A DNA stretch of 64,000 nt from Pseudarthrobacter sp. NamE5 (GCF_005796225.1 NZ_VAHO01000002.1:186001-250000); one strand, 5' to 3'; counted from the stretch's first letter, positions 30,317 through 40,467 are shown. Program-made: numbers and translations. The notes: generated by a model from the letters alone, not told the origin.

Positions 30317-31333
30317 ATGGCCGCTGCACAGAAGCGAGCAACCCGTTCCACGGCCTCGAATCCGGCCTCCTGGCGGGACGCCAGTCCCGCATCAGTTGTC
30401 CTGATTAGCGGCCCGGAGGAGTACCTGGGGATCAGGGCGATGGACAGCATCCGGACCAAGGTACGGGCAGCGGCGCCGGACGTGGAGTTGAGCCGCATCA
30501 ACGCCGCCACCTATGAAGCGGGGACCCTCCTCATGCAGGTTAGTCCGTCCCTTTTTGGTGAAAGCAAGCTCATTGAAGTTGAAGCCGTCGAGGCCATGAA
30601 CGATGCCTTCCTGGCAGAAGCGCTGGACTATCTGGGGCATCCTGAGTCCGACGTTGTCGTGGTCCTCCGGCACAGCGGAGGAGCCCGGGGAAAAAAGCTC
30701 CTGGACACGGTAAAAAAGGCGGGCTGGCCCGTGGTGGACTGCCAGCCGCTGAAAAAGGACGCTGAAAAGGCAGCCTTCGTGGCGGCGGAATTCAAGGCGG
30801 GCGGCCGGCGCATCGAACCGGAAGCAGTCCAGGCCCTAGTGAACGCCGTGGGAGCCAATCTGTCAGAACTCGCGGCGGCTTGCAGCCAGCTGATCGCCGA
30901 CGCGGGTACCACTGTCACCACCGACATCGTGGACCAGTACTACGGGGGCCGCATTGAAGCGACGGCTTTTAAGGTGGCGGACGCGGCAATGGCGGGCAAC
31001 GCCCCCTTGGCGCTCTCAACACTTCGCCACGCCCTGGCTACTGGAGCGGACCCCGTTCCTCTGGTAGCTGCGCTGGCGGCCAAGCTCCGCACTGTGGCAA
31101 GGGTTGCCGGTGCTTCCGGATCCTCAGCGCAAATAGCCGCAGAACTGGGGATGCAGCCCTGGCTGGTGGAGCAGGCGCAGCGCGAAGTCCGCCGATGGAC
31201 GCCGGAGGGCCTGGTCCGGTCGATTCAGGCCACAGCCGAGGCCGACGCCCAAGTTAAGGGACTTTCCCGCGACCCGGTTTATGCCGTGGAGCATGCGGTG
31301 ACGGTGATTGCCATGTCCGTCCAGGGCCGGTAG
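30317..31333 (+). CDS. holA: DNA polymerase III delta subunit
   Basis: The clamp-loader subunit that opens the beta sliding clamp. 338 residues with the family layout: ISGPEEYLGIRAMDSIR near the N-terminus, FGESKLIEVE, the region around GLNLSELAA-type contacts (VGANLSELAAACSQLI, about 178-193), and a C-terminal helical collar. ATG 30317 follows GGAAGGA. In actinobacteria it normally lies directly after comEC; here 3.2 kb separate them. Confidence 0.94.
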   Translation: MAAAQKRATRSTASNPASWRDASPASVVLISGPEEYLGIRAMDSIRTKVRAAAPDVELSRINAATYEAGTLLMQVSPSLFGESKLIEVEAVEAMNDAFLAEALDYLGHPESDVVVVLRHSGGARGKKLLDTVKKAGWPVVDCQPLKKDAEKAAFVAAEFKAGGRRIEPEAVQALVNAVGANLSELAAACSQLIADAGTTVTTDIVDQYYGGRIEATAFKVADAAMAGNAPLALSTLRHALATGADPVPLVAALAAKLRTVARVAGASGSSAQIAAELGMQPWLVEQAQREVRRWTPEGLVRSIQATAEADAQVKGLSRDPVYAVEHAVTVIAMSVQGR

Positions 31334-31368
31334 CGCTGCCGTTGCATCCTGCCGGGTTTTAAAGACGC

Positions 31369-31396
31369 GTGGCCGGCACCCGAGGGTACCGGCCAC
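31369..31396 (-). terminator. Terminator between holA and rpsT
   Basis: GTGGCCGG (31369-31376) pairs with CCGGCCAC (31389-31396), extended inside by ACCC/GGGT pairing, with a GAG loop. Read leftward from rpsT the stem is followed by GCGTCTTTAAAA, a usable tail; rightward from holA there is no T-run. Confidence 0.7.
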
Positions 31397-31424
31397 AGCC
31401 TTCAGTCCAAACGAACTGGAAACC

Positions 31425-31685
31425 TTACAGTGCGTTGACCTTCTTGGAGATCGCCGACTTGCGGTTCGCTGCGTTGTTCTTGTGCAGAACACCCTTGCTG
31501 ACAGCCTTGTCCAGCTTGCGGCTGGCAACCTTCAGGGCAGCAGCAGCTGCATCCTTGTCCGTGGACTCAACGGCGGTGTTGACGGCGCGGATGGCCGTCT
31601 TCAGCTCGGACTTGACTGCGTTGTTGCGCAGGCGTGCCTTCTCATTGGTGAGGATGCGCTTCTTCTGGGACTTGATATTCGCCAC
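31425..31685 (-). CDS. rpsT: 30S ribosomal protein S20
   Basis: 86-residue, Lys/Ala-rich primary binder of 16S rRNA. The sequence [20 protein letters not shown] and the C-terminal [18 protein letters not shown] are diagnostic. GTG 31685 is preceded by an AAAGAGAG ribosome-binding site. It converges with holA, an arrangement conserved in many bacteria. Confidence 0.98.
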   Translation of the reverse strand: MANIKSQKKRILTNEKARLRNNAVKSELKTAIRAVNTAVESTDKDAAAAALKVASRKLDKAVSKGVLHKNNAANRKSAISKKVNAL

Positions 31686-31784
31686 GTGTGAACTCTCTTT
31701 TTAATGCGGAAATGGTCTAGAGGGCTTTCAGATTGGCCATTGACTGAGCGGCGTGGGGATACCTATGGCGGCCAACCATCAGTG

Positions 31785-31834
31785 GCCGTCGACCTGCACG
31801 GACACACAGCTGATAATAATAGCAGGTCAGCGGC
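31785..31834 (-). other. Stem-loop between the mazF-like gene and rpsT
   Basis: GACCTGC (31791-31797) pairs with GCAGGTC (31822-31828), extended by GCCG (31785-31788) with CGGC (31831-31834) across a two-base mismatch. The loop is AT-rich (TGATAATAATAG). It may end the upstream transcript or form part of the rpsT 5' leader, where S20 autoregulation is known in E. coli. Confidence 0.35.
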
Positions 31835-31873
31835 ATTACTGGCCATTTTCAGGGCTTCGTCGCCCTTCAGTGC

Positions 31874-32458
31874 TTACGTCCAGCCATGGAGCCGCCGCAG
31901 CCCCGCCGCAACATCCTCGAACCGGGCTGGGTCCAGCACTGCCCCTTCCCGCCGGATATTCTCTTCCCGCAACTGCAGGATCCGGTCGATCCGGGCCTCG
32001 CTGGGGCGGTTTTGCCGGTCCCACCCGCCCGCACCGAGGTCCACATAATCTCCAGAGGAAGAAGATGCCGGAACACGGTCGCGACTCGTGAGCATCAGTC
32101 CCAGGAGATACTCCCCGCTGCGCCCGACCAGCAGGACCGGGCGGTCCTTCCCGCGTGAGTGGTCCTCCTCATAGGGGACCCACGCCCACACCACTTCACC
32201 GGGATCCGGGTCTCCGTCCGGCTGCGGGGCATACCGAATGGCAGCGCGGCCCCGGAAATCACCGGGATATCCAACTCCGGGGGAGCGGGGTGCAGCGGCA
32301 GGCGTTCCGGCAGATGTCTTGCCATAAGTCTTCCCGGGAGCCTTGCCGGAGACCGGGCGGGGTCCCTGACGTGCTCCAGGGGCAGGCGGGCGCGAATTTT
32401 GGAGCAACCTGAGCCCCGCTTGGACGGCGGACGTCAACGAACGAAGATTGAAAGCCAT
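31874..32458 (-). CDS. PemK/MazF-like protein with an N-terminal extension, no antitoxin
   Basis: 194 residues. The C-terminal part (about 87-185) resembles the PemK/MazF fold: GEVVWAWVPYEEDHSRGKDRPVLLVGR, then LLGLMLTSRD. About 86 basic, Pro/Gly-rich residues precede it, unlike short plasmid-type toxins. No antitoxin-like ORF adjoins: rpsT is downstream and lepA is divergent upstream. A housekeeping RNA-binding or nuclease role is as likely as toxicity. ATG 32458 has AGGG 7 nt upstream; a GTG two codons earlier is possible. Confidence 0.75.
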   Translation of the reverse strand: MAFNLRSLTSAVQAGLRLLQNSRPPAPGARQGPRPVSGKAPGKTYGKTSAGTPAAAPRSPGVGYPGDFRGRAAIRYAPQPDGDPDPGEVVWAWVPYEEDHSRGKDRPVLLVGRSGEYLLGLMLTSRDRVPASSSSGDYVDLGAGGWDRQNRPSEARIDRILQLREENIRREGAVLDPARFEDVAAGLRRLHGWT

Positions 32459-32643
32459 GCGCACACCCTATCTCCGGTCACCGCATACTCCCTCGCAGGA
32501 AACGAAACCGCAGCCCCCGTCCGGATGCGGTGCGGCGGGCCGGGACGTGGGACACTGGAGGTTGAAGAAGTGCGGCATAACCGCGGGTGCCCTTGGTGCG
32601 CCCTGTGGCTTCGCCGCGAGAATGCCAACAGTAAGGATTCTGC

Positions 32644-34497
32644 GTGTCTCCCATGGCCCGCACCGCCCCGGTGCCCGCCGCGACAGATCCGGCCATCATC
32701 CGGAATTTCTGCATCATCGCGCACATTGACCACGGTAAGTCCACCCTGGCCGACCGCATGCTGCAGTCCACCGGCGTGGTGCAGGCGAGGGACATGAAGG
32801 CCCAGTACCTGGACCGCATGGATATCGAACGTGAACGCGGCATCACCATCAAGTCCCAGGCCGTCCGCATGCCCTGGGAAGTGGATGGCGTCAGTTACGC
32901 CCTGAACATGATCGACACCCCGGGCCACGTCGACTTCACCTACGAAGTATCCAGGTCCCTCGCGGCCTGCGAAGGCGCAGTCCTGCTGGTGGATGCAGCC
33001 CAGGGCATTGAGGCTCAGACCCTGGCCAACCTGTACCTGGCCATGGAAAACGACCTCACCATCATTCCGGTCCTGAACAAGATCGACCTTCCCGCCGCCC
33101 AGCCGGAGAAGTATGCAGCGGAACTGGCCAACCTGATCGGCGGCGATCCCGAGGATGTCCTCCTGGTCTCCGGCAAGACGGGTGTTGGAGTCGAAGCACT
33201 GTTGGACAAGATCGTCGCAGATATTCCCGCACCAGTGGGTAACGCTGACGCGCCGGCCCGTGCCATGATCTTCGACTCCGTCTATGACACCTACCGCGGC
33301 GTGGTGACCTACGTCCGCGTGGTGGACGGCATGCTGCACCCGCGTGAACGCATCCAGATGATGTCCACAAGAGCTTCGCATGAACTCCTGGAGATCGGCG
33401 TCAGCTCACCGGAGCCCACGCCTTCCAAGGGTCTCGGGGTGGGCGAAGTGGGCTACCTCATCACCGGCGTGAAGGACGTCCGCCAGTCCAAGGTCGGTGA
33501 CACGGTCACCAACCTTGCGAAGCCGGCGTCGGAATCCCTCAGCGGGTACGCGGATCCCAAGCCCATGGTGTTCTCCGGCCTTTACCCGCTGGACGGCACT
33601 GACTACCCTGTGCTCCGCGATGCGCTGGACAAGCTCAAGCTCAACGACGCGGCGCTGGTCTATGAACCCGAGACCTCCGCCGCGCTGGGCTTCGGCTTCC
33701 GCGTCGGTTTCCTGGGGCTGCTGCACCTGGAGATCGTCCGCGAACGCCTGGAACGCGAATTCAACCTGGACCTCATTTCCACCGCGCCGAACGTGGTGTA
33801 CGAGGTCACCCTCGAAGACAAGAGCGTCCTCACGGTGACCAACCCGAGCGAATTCCCGGCCGGCAAGATCAGGGAAGTCAGGGAACCGATGGTGTCCGCC
33901 ACCATTCTTGCTCCGAACGAATTTGTCGGAGCCATCATGGAGTTGTGCCAGGGCCGCCGCGGGCAGATGAAGGGCATGGACTACCTCTCCGAGGACCGGG
34001 TGGAGCTGCGCTACTGGATCCCGCTGGCCGAGATCGTCTTCGACTTCTTTGACATCCTCAAATCCAAGACGCGCGGCTACGCCTCGCTGGACTGGAAGGC
34101 CGACGGCGAACAGGTCGCCGATCTGGTCAAGGTGGACATCCTGCTCCAAGGCGAACAGGTGGACGCTTTCAGCGCCATCACCCACAAGGACAAGGCCTAC
34201 GCCTACGGCGTGATGATGACCGGCAAGCTCCGCGAGCTCATTCCAAGGCAGCAGTTCGAGGTGCCCATCCAGGCCGCTATCGGCTCACGGATCATTGCCC
34301 GCGAAAGCATCCGGGCCATCCGCAAGGACGTGTTGGCCAAGTGCTACGGCGGCGACATCTCCCGGAAGCGCAAGCTGCTGGAGAAGCAAAAAGAAGGCAA
34401 GAAGCGCATGAAGATGGTGGGCCGCGTGGAGGTTCCCCAGGAAGCCTTCATCGCCGCCCTCACCACCGACGAGTCCAAGGACAAGGCCAAGAAGTAG
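32644..34497 (+). CDS. lepA: Elongation factor 4 (LepA)
   Basis: Ribosome-associated translational GTPase of 617 residues, implicated in 30S biogenesis and back-translocation. G1 is [10 protein letters not shown] (about 26-35), G3 is DTPGHVDF, and G4 is NKID. The LepA-specific C-terminal domain follows (about 500-600, [29 protein letters not shown] region). GTG 32644 has AAGGA 6 nt upstream; ATG 32653 is the alternative. Divergent from the mazF-like gene and 36 nt before hemW. Confidence 0.97.
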   Translation: MSPMARTAPVPAATDPAIIRNFCIIAHIDHGKSTLADRMLQSTGVVQARDMKAQYLDRMDIERERGITIKSQAVRMPWEVDGVSYALNMIDTPGHVDFTYEVSRSLAACEGAVLLVDAAQGIEAQTLANLYLAMENDLTIIPVLNKIDLPAAQPEKYAAELANLIGGDPEDVLLVSGKTGVGVEALLDKIVADIPAPVGNADAPARAMIFDSVYDTYRGVVTYVRVVDGMLHPRERIQMMSTRASHELLEIGVSSPEPTPSKGLGVGEVGYLITGVKDVRQSKVGDTVTNLAKPASESLSGYADPKPMVFSGLYPLDGTDYPVLRDALDKLKLNDAALVYEPETSAALGFGFRVGFLGLLHLEIVRERLEREFNLDLISTAPNVVYEVTLEDKSVLTVTNPSEFPAGKIREVREPMVSATILAPNEFVGAIMELCQGRRGQMKGMDYLSEDRVELRYWIPLAEIVFDFFDILKSKTRGYASLDWKADGEQVADLVKVDILLQGEQVDAFSAITHKDKAYAYGVMMTGKLRELIPRQQFEVPIQAAIGSRIIARESIRAIRKDVLAKCYGGDISRKRKLLEKQKEGKKRMKMVGRVEVPQEAFIAALTTDESKDKAKK

Positions 34498-34533
34498 TGA
34501 ACACAGCGTCCGGCAACACCGGAGGCCCCTGCA

Positions 34534-35763
34534 ATGCCTAGCACCCTTCCCCTTGGCGACCCTGCGCCGTCGGACGGCCTGCTGCCCGGACAGGCTACAG
34601 ACGGTGCGGCGGACCGCTCGTTCGGGCTGTATGTTCACATCCCGTTTTGCGCAGTCCGCTGCGGTTACTGCGATTTCAACACGTACACTGCCACCGAACT
34701 CGGGGGCGGTGCCTCACAGGACGCCTATGCGGCCACCGCGTCATCAGAAGTGGCGTTCGCGGCAAAGGTCCTTGCCCAGTCGGGCCTTCCCCAGCGGAAG
34801 CTGGGGACAGTGTTCTTCGGCGGGGGAACCCCCACGCTGCTCCCCGCCGGTGACCTGGCCGTGATCCTTCGCACGGCCATTGGACAATGGGGGCTTGAGG
34901 AGGGCGCAGAGGTCACTACCGAAGCCAACCCGGATTCCGTTACCCCTGAGTCGCTTGCGGTCCTCAAGGAGGCGGGCTTTACCCGGGTCTCGTTCGGCAT
35001 GCAGTCCGCCGTCCCGCACGTCCTCAAGGTCCTGGACCGTACGCACACCCCAAGCCGGGTTCCCCAAGTGGTCCGGTGGGCACGGGAAGCCGGCCTGGAC
35101 GTGAGCCTGGACCTGATTTACGGCACGCCGGGGGAGTCCCTCGCCGACTGGCGGCTTTCGTTGGAAACCGCGCTGTCCTACCAACCTGACCACATCAGTG
35201 CCTACGCCCTGATCGTGGAGGACGGCACCAAGCTGGCGGCCCAGATCCGCCGTGGCGAAGTCCCCGGAATCGACGACGACGACCACGCCGACAAGTACGA
35301 ACTCGCCGACCAGCTGATCACCGAAGCCGGCCTGGGCTGGTATGAGGTCAGCAACTGGGCACGGACGCCGGAGCACGCCTGCCGGCACAACCTCGCCTAT
35401 TGGCGCGGCGAGGACTGGTGGGGGATCGGACCAGGCGCCCATTCCCACGTCGGGGGCGTCCGCTGGTGGAACGTCAAACACCCCACAGCCTATGCCGGGC
35501 GCCTGGCACAGGGCCTTTCACCGGCAGCAGGCAGGGAGACCCTGGACCAGGAAACGCGGAACGTTGAACGCGTGTTGCTTGAGGTGCGCCTCCGGTCCGG
35601 CCTCGATATTTCGACGCTGAGTTCGCCGGGGCGGCACGAGGTTGCCGGGCTGATCGCGGACGGGCTGGTGGATCCCGCAGCAGCGTTTCGGGGCAAGCTG
35701 GTCCTCACGCTTCAGGGCAGGCTGCTGGCAGATGCGGTGGTCCGCAGAGTCCTGCCGGACTGA
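34534..35763 (+). CDS. hemW: HemW radical SAM protein (coproporphyrinogen-oxidase-like)
   Basis: 409 residues. The 4Fe-4S binding triad is C39-x3-C43-x2-C46 in [12 protein letters not shown], followed by [10 protein letters not shown] and the HemW-type [10 protein letters not shown] and SFGMQS segments. It was long annotated as coproporphyrinogen III oxidase (HemN); characterised HemW proteins bind heme and probably act as heme chaperones. ATG 34534 follows GGAGG with 8-nt spacing. The N-terminal 25 residues are not conserved. Downstream of lepA, as in many actinobacteria. Confidence 0.93.
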   Translation: MPSTLPLGDPAPSDGLLPGQATDGAADRSFGLYVHIPFCAVRCGYCDFNTYTATELGGGASQDAYAATASSEVAFAAKVLAQSGLPQRKLGTVFFGGGTPTLLPAGDLAVILRTAIGQWGLEEGAEVTTEANPDSVTPESLAVLKEAGFTRVSFGMQSAVPHVLKVLDRTHTPSRVPQVVRWAREAGLDVSLDLIYGTPGESLADWRLSLETALSYQPDHISAYALIVEDGTKLAAQIRRGEVPGIDDDDHADKYELADQLITEAGLGWYEVSNWARTPEHACRHNLAYWRGEDWWGIGPGAHSHVGGVRWWNVKHPTAYAGRLAQGLSPAAGRETLDQETRNVERVLLEVRLRSGLDISTLSSPGRHEVAGLIADGLVDPAAAFRGKLVLTLQGRLLADAVVRRVLPD

Positions 35764-35836
35764 CGCGGAGATCCCTTCCCAGCACTCGCAAGCTGCCGGG
35801 GAGCCCTGCGGGCGTGACCCCGAAATGTTGCCTTCG

Positions 35837-36256
35837 CTACTTGATCCAGCGGAGGTTGTACTGGTACCGGTGCGGCTGACCGCGGTTGACGTGGATGCCG
35901 GCCGCAACCGAGTAGCAGGTCAGCGCGATCCAGATGAGGGTGGCAATCACGGCAAACACATTGCCGATCACCGGAACAAAAACCAGGATGTTGGCCACCA
36001 CTGCCGCTATGGTGGGCGGCAGGCTGAAGTTCAGCGCCTCTTTGGACTCCTGCGCCGTAAAGGGCCCCCGGTCGCGGAAGATCAGGTAGATCAGCAGCGC
36101 GGGAACGCAGCCCAGGATGCCGCCGAAATGTGCCATGGTGGCCCATTGCCGGTCTTCGCTGGCTGTCAGGGGCAGCGCATTCGCCGGAACGCCATGGTAT
36201 TCCGAACGGCCCTGGCCGCCCTGGCTGTCCCTGTGATCGCGTGCGTTTTCTGCCAC
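35837..36256 (-). CDS. DUF4870 membrane protein
   Basis: 139 residues with a polar N-terminus (about 1-38), then three hydrophobic segments (about 42-60, 80-100, 102-122) and a short basic tail. The WATMAHFGGILGCVPALLIYLIF and KEALNFSL elements are typical of DUF4870. Function unknown. GTG 36256 has AAGGA upstream. It lies convergent to hemW with a 73-bp gap and no clear terminator. Confidence 0.82.
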   Translation of the reverse strand: MAENARDHRDSQGGQGRSEYHGVPANALPLTASEDRQWATMAHFGGILGCVPALLIYLIFRDRGPFTAQESKEALNFSLPPTIAAVVANILVFVPVIGNVFAVIATLIWIALTCYSVAAGIHVNRGQPHRYQYNLRWIK

Positions 36257-36408
36257 AGTCTGTTCCTTCTGAAGTGCAAATGGTGCTGACTAAGAGTGCT
36301 CGTGCAATGCGCCCGGCCTGCAACTGTCACAGGATCCGCAGTACCAAGAATACTGGCTGCCGGCCCCCTTCTGCCGCCGGGCACGGCAAGGCCGGCGAAA
36401 CGCGGCCG

Positions 36409-37263
36409 CTACGGAACCGTCAGGAAGTCGATGACTTCCTCAACCCTTCCCAGCAGGGAGGCTTCCAGATCGGCGTACGTCCGGACCGCGCCCAGCAGCT
36501 TCTGCCATCCCAGGCCGATGTCTTCCTTTGTTTCATGCGGCCAGCCAAAGGCTGCAAGGATTCCGGTTTTCCAGTCCTGCCCGCGAGGCACCACCGGCCA
36601 CTTCTCAATGCCCAGGACAGCAGGGCGGATAGCCTGCCAAACGTCCACGTAGGGGTGCCCCACAATGAGCACGTTGCCGGCGGCACCGGGGGAGGCCATC
36701 ACAGCGTCGGCAATGCGGGACTCCTTGGAGTCGGGCACCAGGTGGTCCACCAGTACGCCCAGCCGCCGGCCCGGGCCGGGCCTGAACCCGGCCACCGCTG
36801 CCGCGAGGTCATCAATGCCATGCAGCGGTTCGACGACGATGCCTTCCACCCGCAGGTCATCTCCCCAAACCTTCTCCACCAGTTCGGCGTCGTGCTTTCC
36901 CTCCACCCAGATGCGGCTTGCCTTGGCTACCTGGGCACGCTGGCCGGCCACACGGACGGAGCCGGAGGCGGTCCTGCCGGCAGCGACGGAGGCGCCCGAC
37001 GCCTGGCGCGGGGCGGGAGGCAACAGTTCAATGGGCTGGCCTTCAAGGAGGAACCCAAATCCCAACCGGAAAGACCTGGACTTGCCGCGGCGGTCCTCCA
37101 GGGCCACCACGTGCATCCCGCCCGACTTTTCCACCCGGGTCACGGCACCTACCCAGCCGGACTGGACGTCCTCCAGCACCATCCCCCGTTCAACGGGCAC
37201 CTCAGGCAGTTTGGCCTTTTGCGGGGCGGACATGTCCTGGGGTCCCCAGTTCTGGTACTGCAT
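36409..37263 (-). CDS. DUF3097 family protein
   Basis: 284 residues, an actinobacterial family of unknown function. An N-terminal region with GWVGAVTRVEKSGGMHVVALEDRRG (about 36-60) is followed by a TOPRIM-like half with IWVEGKHDAELVEKVWGDDLR (about 118-138), GVLVDHLVPDSKE and GHPYVDVW. The Glu-then-Asp-x-Asp-like layout hints at a nucleic-acid or nucleotide enzyme, but this is inference. ATG 37263 has GGAG 7 nt upstream. Divergent from hrcA; the CIRCE site lies in the shared gap. Confidence 0.85.
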   Translation of the reverse strand: MQYQNWGPQDMSAPQKAKLPEVPVERGMVLEDVQSGWVGAVTRVEKSGGMHVVALEDRRGKSRSFRLGFGFLLEGQPIELLPPAPRQASGASVAAGRTASGSVRVAGQRAQVAKASRIWVEGKHDAELVEKVWGDDLRVEGIVVEPLHGIDDLAAAVAGFRPGPGRRLGVLVDHLVPDSKESRIADAVMASPGAAGNVLIVGHPYVDVWQAIRPAVLGIEKWPVVPRGQDWKTGILAAFGWPHETKEDIGLGWQKLLGAVRTYADLEASLLGRVEEVIDFLTVP

Positions 37264-37352
37264 GGATTCACTCCGCCTAGCGCTAGATCACCGTCCGGAA
37301 TTTCGCCCGGAGCGGTACCAATGCTAGCAACGGGGCGAGTCATAATAGACTG

Positions 37353-37379
37353 TTAGCACTGAGGCATGTCGAGTGCTAA
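37353..37379 (+). promoter_or_regulatory. CIRCE operator upstream of hrcA
   Basis: TTAGCACT (37353-37360) and GAGTGCTAA (37371-37379) are separated by the canonical 9-nt spacer. One base differs from the TTAGCACTC consensus arm (G at 37361). HrcA binds such sites to repress heat-shock genes, here its own operon with dnaJ. Confidence 0.9.
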
Positions 37380-37438
37380 CCGTGGTGGTGGCACAGTGCG
37401 GGCGGCGCGGCCGCCCGAACCCTGGATGGAGGTGGAGT

Positions 37439-38452
37439 GTGAGCGAGCCACGCAAACTGGAAGTACTGCGGGCCATCGTGGAGGACTACGTCCACTCCCG
37501 CGAGCCTGTTGGGTCGAAGGCCCTGGTGGAGCGCCATCATCTTGGCGTGTCCAGCGCAACGATCCGGAATGATATGGCCGCCTTGGAGGAAGAGGGCCTG
37601 ATTACAGCTCCGCACACCAGCGCCGGCCGGATCCCCACGGACAAAGGCTACCGGCTGTTCGTGGACCAGATTTCGGCAGTCAAGCCGCTGTCCCAGGCAG
37701 AACGCCGGGCCATCCAGTCGCTGCTGGAAGGATCGGATGACCTTGACGATGTGCTGGACCGCACTGTCCGCCTGCTGTCCCAGCTGACCAACCAGGTTGC
37801 GGTGGTCCAGTACCCGCACCTGAGCCGTGCGCTCGTGCGCCATATCGAGTTCGTCCTCCTCGCTCCGCGGAAGGTGCTGGTGGTGCTGATCGCCAACAGC
37901 GGCAAGGTCGAACAGCGGGTCATCGACGTCGGCCAGGACTTGGGGGATGAGGCACTCGCGGCCCTGCGCTCACTCTTCCTGGGATCCCTTACCGGTACCC
38001 CGCTCAGCCAGCTCGCCCAGTCCCTCCCTGCAGTGGTGGCCACGGCGGGCCCGGGGCAAAGGCAGGCTGCGCAGGCGCTGGCGCGCGGGCTTGAAGGCCT
38101 TGCCCACAGCAGCCGCGAGGAGCGGATGGTGATGGCCGGCACGGCAAACCTGGCGCGGTCCAACGTCGACTTCCCGCTGAGCATAGGCCCGGTGCTGGAG
38201 GCGCTCGAGGAGCAGGTAGTCATGCTGCGCCTGTTGAGTGAGATGGCGCAGGACCATCGCGGAATAGCTGTCAGCATTGGACGCGAAAACCCCTACGACG
38301 GGCTTGCCGAGGCATCCGTCGTTGCCACGGGGTACGGCCCGGACAGCGCAGCGAAAATCGGCGTGCTGGGCCCCACCCGGATGGACTATCCGACCACCAT
38401 GGCCGCTGTCAGGGCAGTGGCCCGCTACCTTTCACGAATCCTGGGGCCCTGA
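37439..38452 (+). CDS. hrcA: Heat-inducible transcription repressor HrcA
   Basis: Represses CIRCE-controlled chaperone genes and is kept active by GroEL in characterised systems. 337 residues: an N-terminal winged helix with VGSKALVERHHLGVSSATIRNDMAALEEEGLI (about 23-54), a GAF-like centre and a C-terminal dimerisation part with IGPVLEALEEQVVMLRLL. GTG 37439 is selected because GGAGG lies 6 nt upstream; the frame is open further left but would cross the CIRCE. Operon with dnaJ and rsmE. Confidence 0.96.
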   Translation: MSEPRKLEVLRAIVEDYVHSREPVGSKALVERHHLGVSSATIRNDMAALEEEGLITAPHTSAGRIPTDKGYRLFVDQISAVKPLSQAERRAIQSLLEGSDDLDDVLDRTVRLLSQLTNQVAVVQYPHLSRALVRHIEFVLLAPRKVLVVLIANSGKVEQRVIDVGQDLGDEALAALRSLFLGSLTGTPLSQLAQSLPAVVATAGPGQRQAAQALARGLEGLAHSSREERMVMAGTANLARSNVDFPLSIGPVLEALEEQVVMLRLLSEMAQDHRGIAVSIGRENPYDGLAEASVVATGYGPDSAAKIGVLGPTRMDYPTTMAAVRAVARYLSRILGP

Positions 38453-38533
38453 CACCACAACCCGGCACCCGGACAGGCAGAGCATTTCCCGCAGTCCAAC
38501 TGCAGGCAGTACAACAAGGAAGAGATACGAACT

Positions 38534-39661
38534 TTGAGCAGCCACTATGACGTCCTTGGAGTCTCACCGGAGGCCACGGGAGAAGAGATCAAAAAGGCCT
38601 ACCGGAAACTGGCCAGGAACCTCCACCCGGACGTTAATCCCGGGGAAGAGGCAGCCGACCGTTTCAAAGCAGTGACCCACGCCTACGAAGTTCTATCGGA
38701 TCCCCAGAAGCGCCGGGTGTATGACACCACCGGCAACGAGAACGGCACCGACAACGGTTTTGGGGGCGGCGCCTACGCCGGCCAGGGATTTGCGTTCCAG
38801 GACATTTTCGACACCTTCTTTGGTGCGGGCGGCACGTCCGGCCCGGCCTCCCGGGTCCGGCGCGGCCAGGACGCGCTTATCAGCGTCCGGATCGAACTCC
38901 GCGACGCTGTGTTCGGCGTCAATAAGAAGCTGGAAGTGGATACTGCCGTCACCTGCCCCACCTGTGAGGGTTCGTGCTGCCGCCCGGGGACCCATCCCGA
39001 ACGCTGTGACATTTGCGGAGGCAGCGGACAGGTCCAGCGTGCCGTCCGCTCCATCCTGGGACAGGTCATGACCGCCGCACCCTGCGGAACCTGCGAGGGC
39101 TTCGGTACTGTCATCAAAGATCCCTGCAACGAGTGCAGCGGCCAGGGACGGATCCGCAGCCGCCGTTCGCTCACCATCAAGGTTCCTGCCGGTGTGGCCA
39201 CCGGAACCCGCATCCAGCTTGCCGGCCAGGGCGAGGCCGGGCCTGCAGGCGGACCCGCGGGGGACCTCTACGTAGAGATCCGCGTCAACAACGACCCCAC
39301 ATACGTCCGGGACAACGACGACCTTCACGCAACCCTGCATATCCCTATGACGGCAGCTGCCCTGGGCACCGAGGTGAGCCTTGAAACCTTCGACGGACCC
39401 CAGGAAATCGACGTCAAGCCCGGCACCCAGTCGGGAGAAATCATCACTCTGCGCGGACTCGGAGTGACCCATTTGCGCGGCTACGGCCGCGGGGACCTCA
39501 AAGTGCATCTTCAGGTTGAGACGCCGGCCAAGCTTGACGCCGCCCAGGAAGAGCTCCTGCGGCAGCTGGCCAAGATGCGTGGAGAGCAGATCACGGAGGG
39601 CAAGCTGGCGGCCAGCGGAGGCATGTTTGCCAAGCTCCGTGACCGGCTCGGTAACCTGTAG
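38534..39661 (+). CDS. dnaJ: Chaperone DnaJ (second-copy type, with hrcA)
   Basis: DnaK co-chaperone of 375 residues: J domain (about 4-68) with the HPD tripeptide at 32-34, a short Gly/Phe region (about 75-105), a zinc-binding domain with four Cys pairs (about 140-205) and the C-terminal substrate domain. The first zinc repeat reads CPTCEGSCC, replacing the usual final Gly and adding extra Cys; the other three are standard CxxCxGxG-like. TTG 38534 is the probable start, though its AAGGA is rather distant (13 nt). Actinobacteria usually have another dnaJ beside dnaK. Confidence 0.94.
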   Translation: MSSHYDVLGVSPEATGEEIKKAYRKLARNLHPDVNPGEEAADRFKAVTHAYEVLSDPQKRRVYDTTGNENGTDNGFGGGAYAGQGFAFQDIFDTFFGAGGTSGPASRVRRGQDALISVRIELRDAVFGVNKKLEVDTAVTCPTCEGSCCRPGTHPERCDICGGSGQVQRAVRSILGQVMTAAPCGTCEGFGTVIKDPCNECSGQGRIRSRRSLTIKVPAGVATGTRIQLAGQGEAGPAGGPAGDLYVEIRVNNDPTYVRDNDDLHATLHIPMTAAALGTEVSLETFDGPQEIDVKPGTQSGEIITLRGLGVTHLRGYGRGDLKVHLQVETPAKLDAAQEELLRQLAKMRGEQITEGKLAASGGMFAKLRDRLGNL

Positions 39662-39663
39662 CG

Positions 39664-40443
39664 GTGAGCAACCCCGTCTTTTTCGCCCCTCCCGGGACAT
39701 TGGGGCAGGTGGCACCAGGCGGAATCTTCCTCCTGGAAGGGCCCGAGGCCCGGCACGCCGTCACAGTGAAACGGCTCGCACCCCATGAGTACGTCGACAT
39801 CGTGGATGGCGCCGGAACGCGGATGAGCGGAAGGGTGCTCACGGCGTCGGCCGGCAGCCTCGAAGTTGAGTGCACGTCCCTGGCCATTGAGGAAAGGCCC
39901 CGCATCAGGCTGGTGCTGGTTCAGGCCCTGGCAAAAGGTGACAGGGACGAACTGGCCATCGAGACGGCCACCGAACTCGGGATTGACGCCGTCATACCGT
40001 GGCAGTCCGAAAGATCCATTGTCCGCTGGAAGGGCGACCGGGCAGCCAAGGCGCACGCCAAGTGGCAGTCCGTCGTCACCGCAGCTGCAAAGCAGGCGCG
40101 GCGGTCGTGGGTGCCGGAGGTCCGGCCAGCGGTGGACACTGCCGGGCTGGCGGGACTTGTGGAGGCCGGGGAGCTTGCCGTCATCCTGCATGAGGACGCC
40201 GTGCGGCCTTTGCGCACCGTGCTGGAAGCCTGGAAGTTTCCAAACGGATCGGAACCCCGGGAAGTGCTGCTGATCGTGGGACCGGAAGGTGGCATCAGTC
40301 CGCGCGAGGTAACCCGCCTCTGCGGGAAGGGCGCCGTCACGGCACTGCTGGGGCACCATGTGTTGCGCTCATCCACCGCCGGACCTGCCGCCGTCGTCCT
40401 TGCCAGCGACGTGCTGGGCCGCTGGGCTGCTCCTGACCGCTAG
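39664..40443 (+). CDS. rsmE: 16S rRNA m3U1498 methyltransferase
   Basis: SPOUT-class (knotted) SAM-dependent methyltransferase of 259 residues. A PUA-like N-terminal domain (about 1-75) precedes the trefoil knot, with the SAM loop LLIVGPEGGISPREV (about 201-215) and the LGHHVLRSSTAGPAAV knot segment. GTG 39664 lies 2 nt after the dnaJ stop, so it belongs to the hrcA-dnaJ operon. This neighbour order is widespread. Confidence 0.94.
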   Translation: MSNPVFFAPPGTLGQVAPGGIFLLEGPEARHAVTVKRLAPHEYVDIVDGAGTRMSGRVLTASAGSLEVECTSLAIEERPRIRLVLVQALAKGDRDELAIETATELGIDAVIPWQSERSIVRWKGDRAAKAHAKWQSVVTAAAKQARRSWVPEVRPAVDTAGLAGLVEAGELAVILHEDAVRPLRTVLEAWKFPNGSEPREVLLIVGPEGGISPREVTRLCGKGAVTALLGHHVLRSSTAGPAAVVLASDVLGRWAAPDR

Positions 40444-40467
40444 CCGTATCAACCGCGGACCTGCCCG

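Noticed and set aside
31711..31721. dre-like half site TGGTCTAGAG near rpsT
   Set aside because: Only one arm matches; no PTS or aminosugar gene is near.
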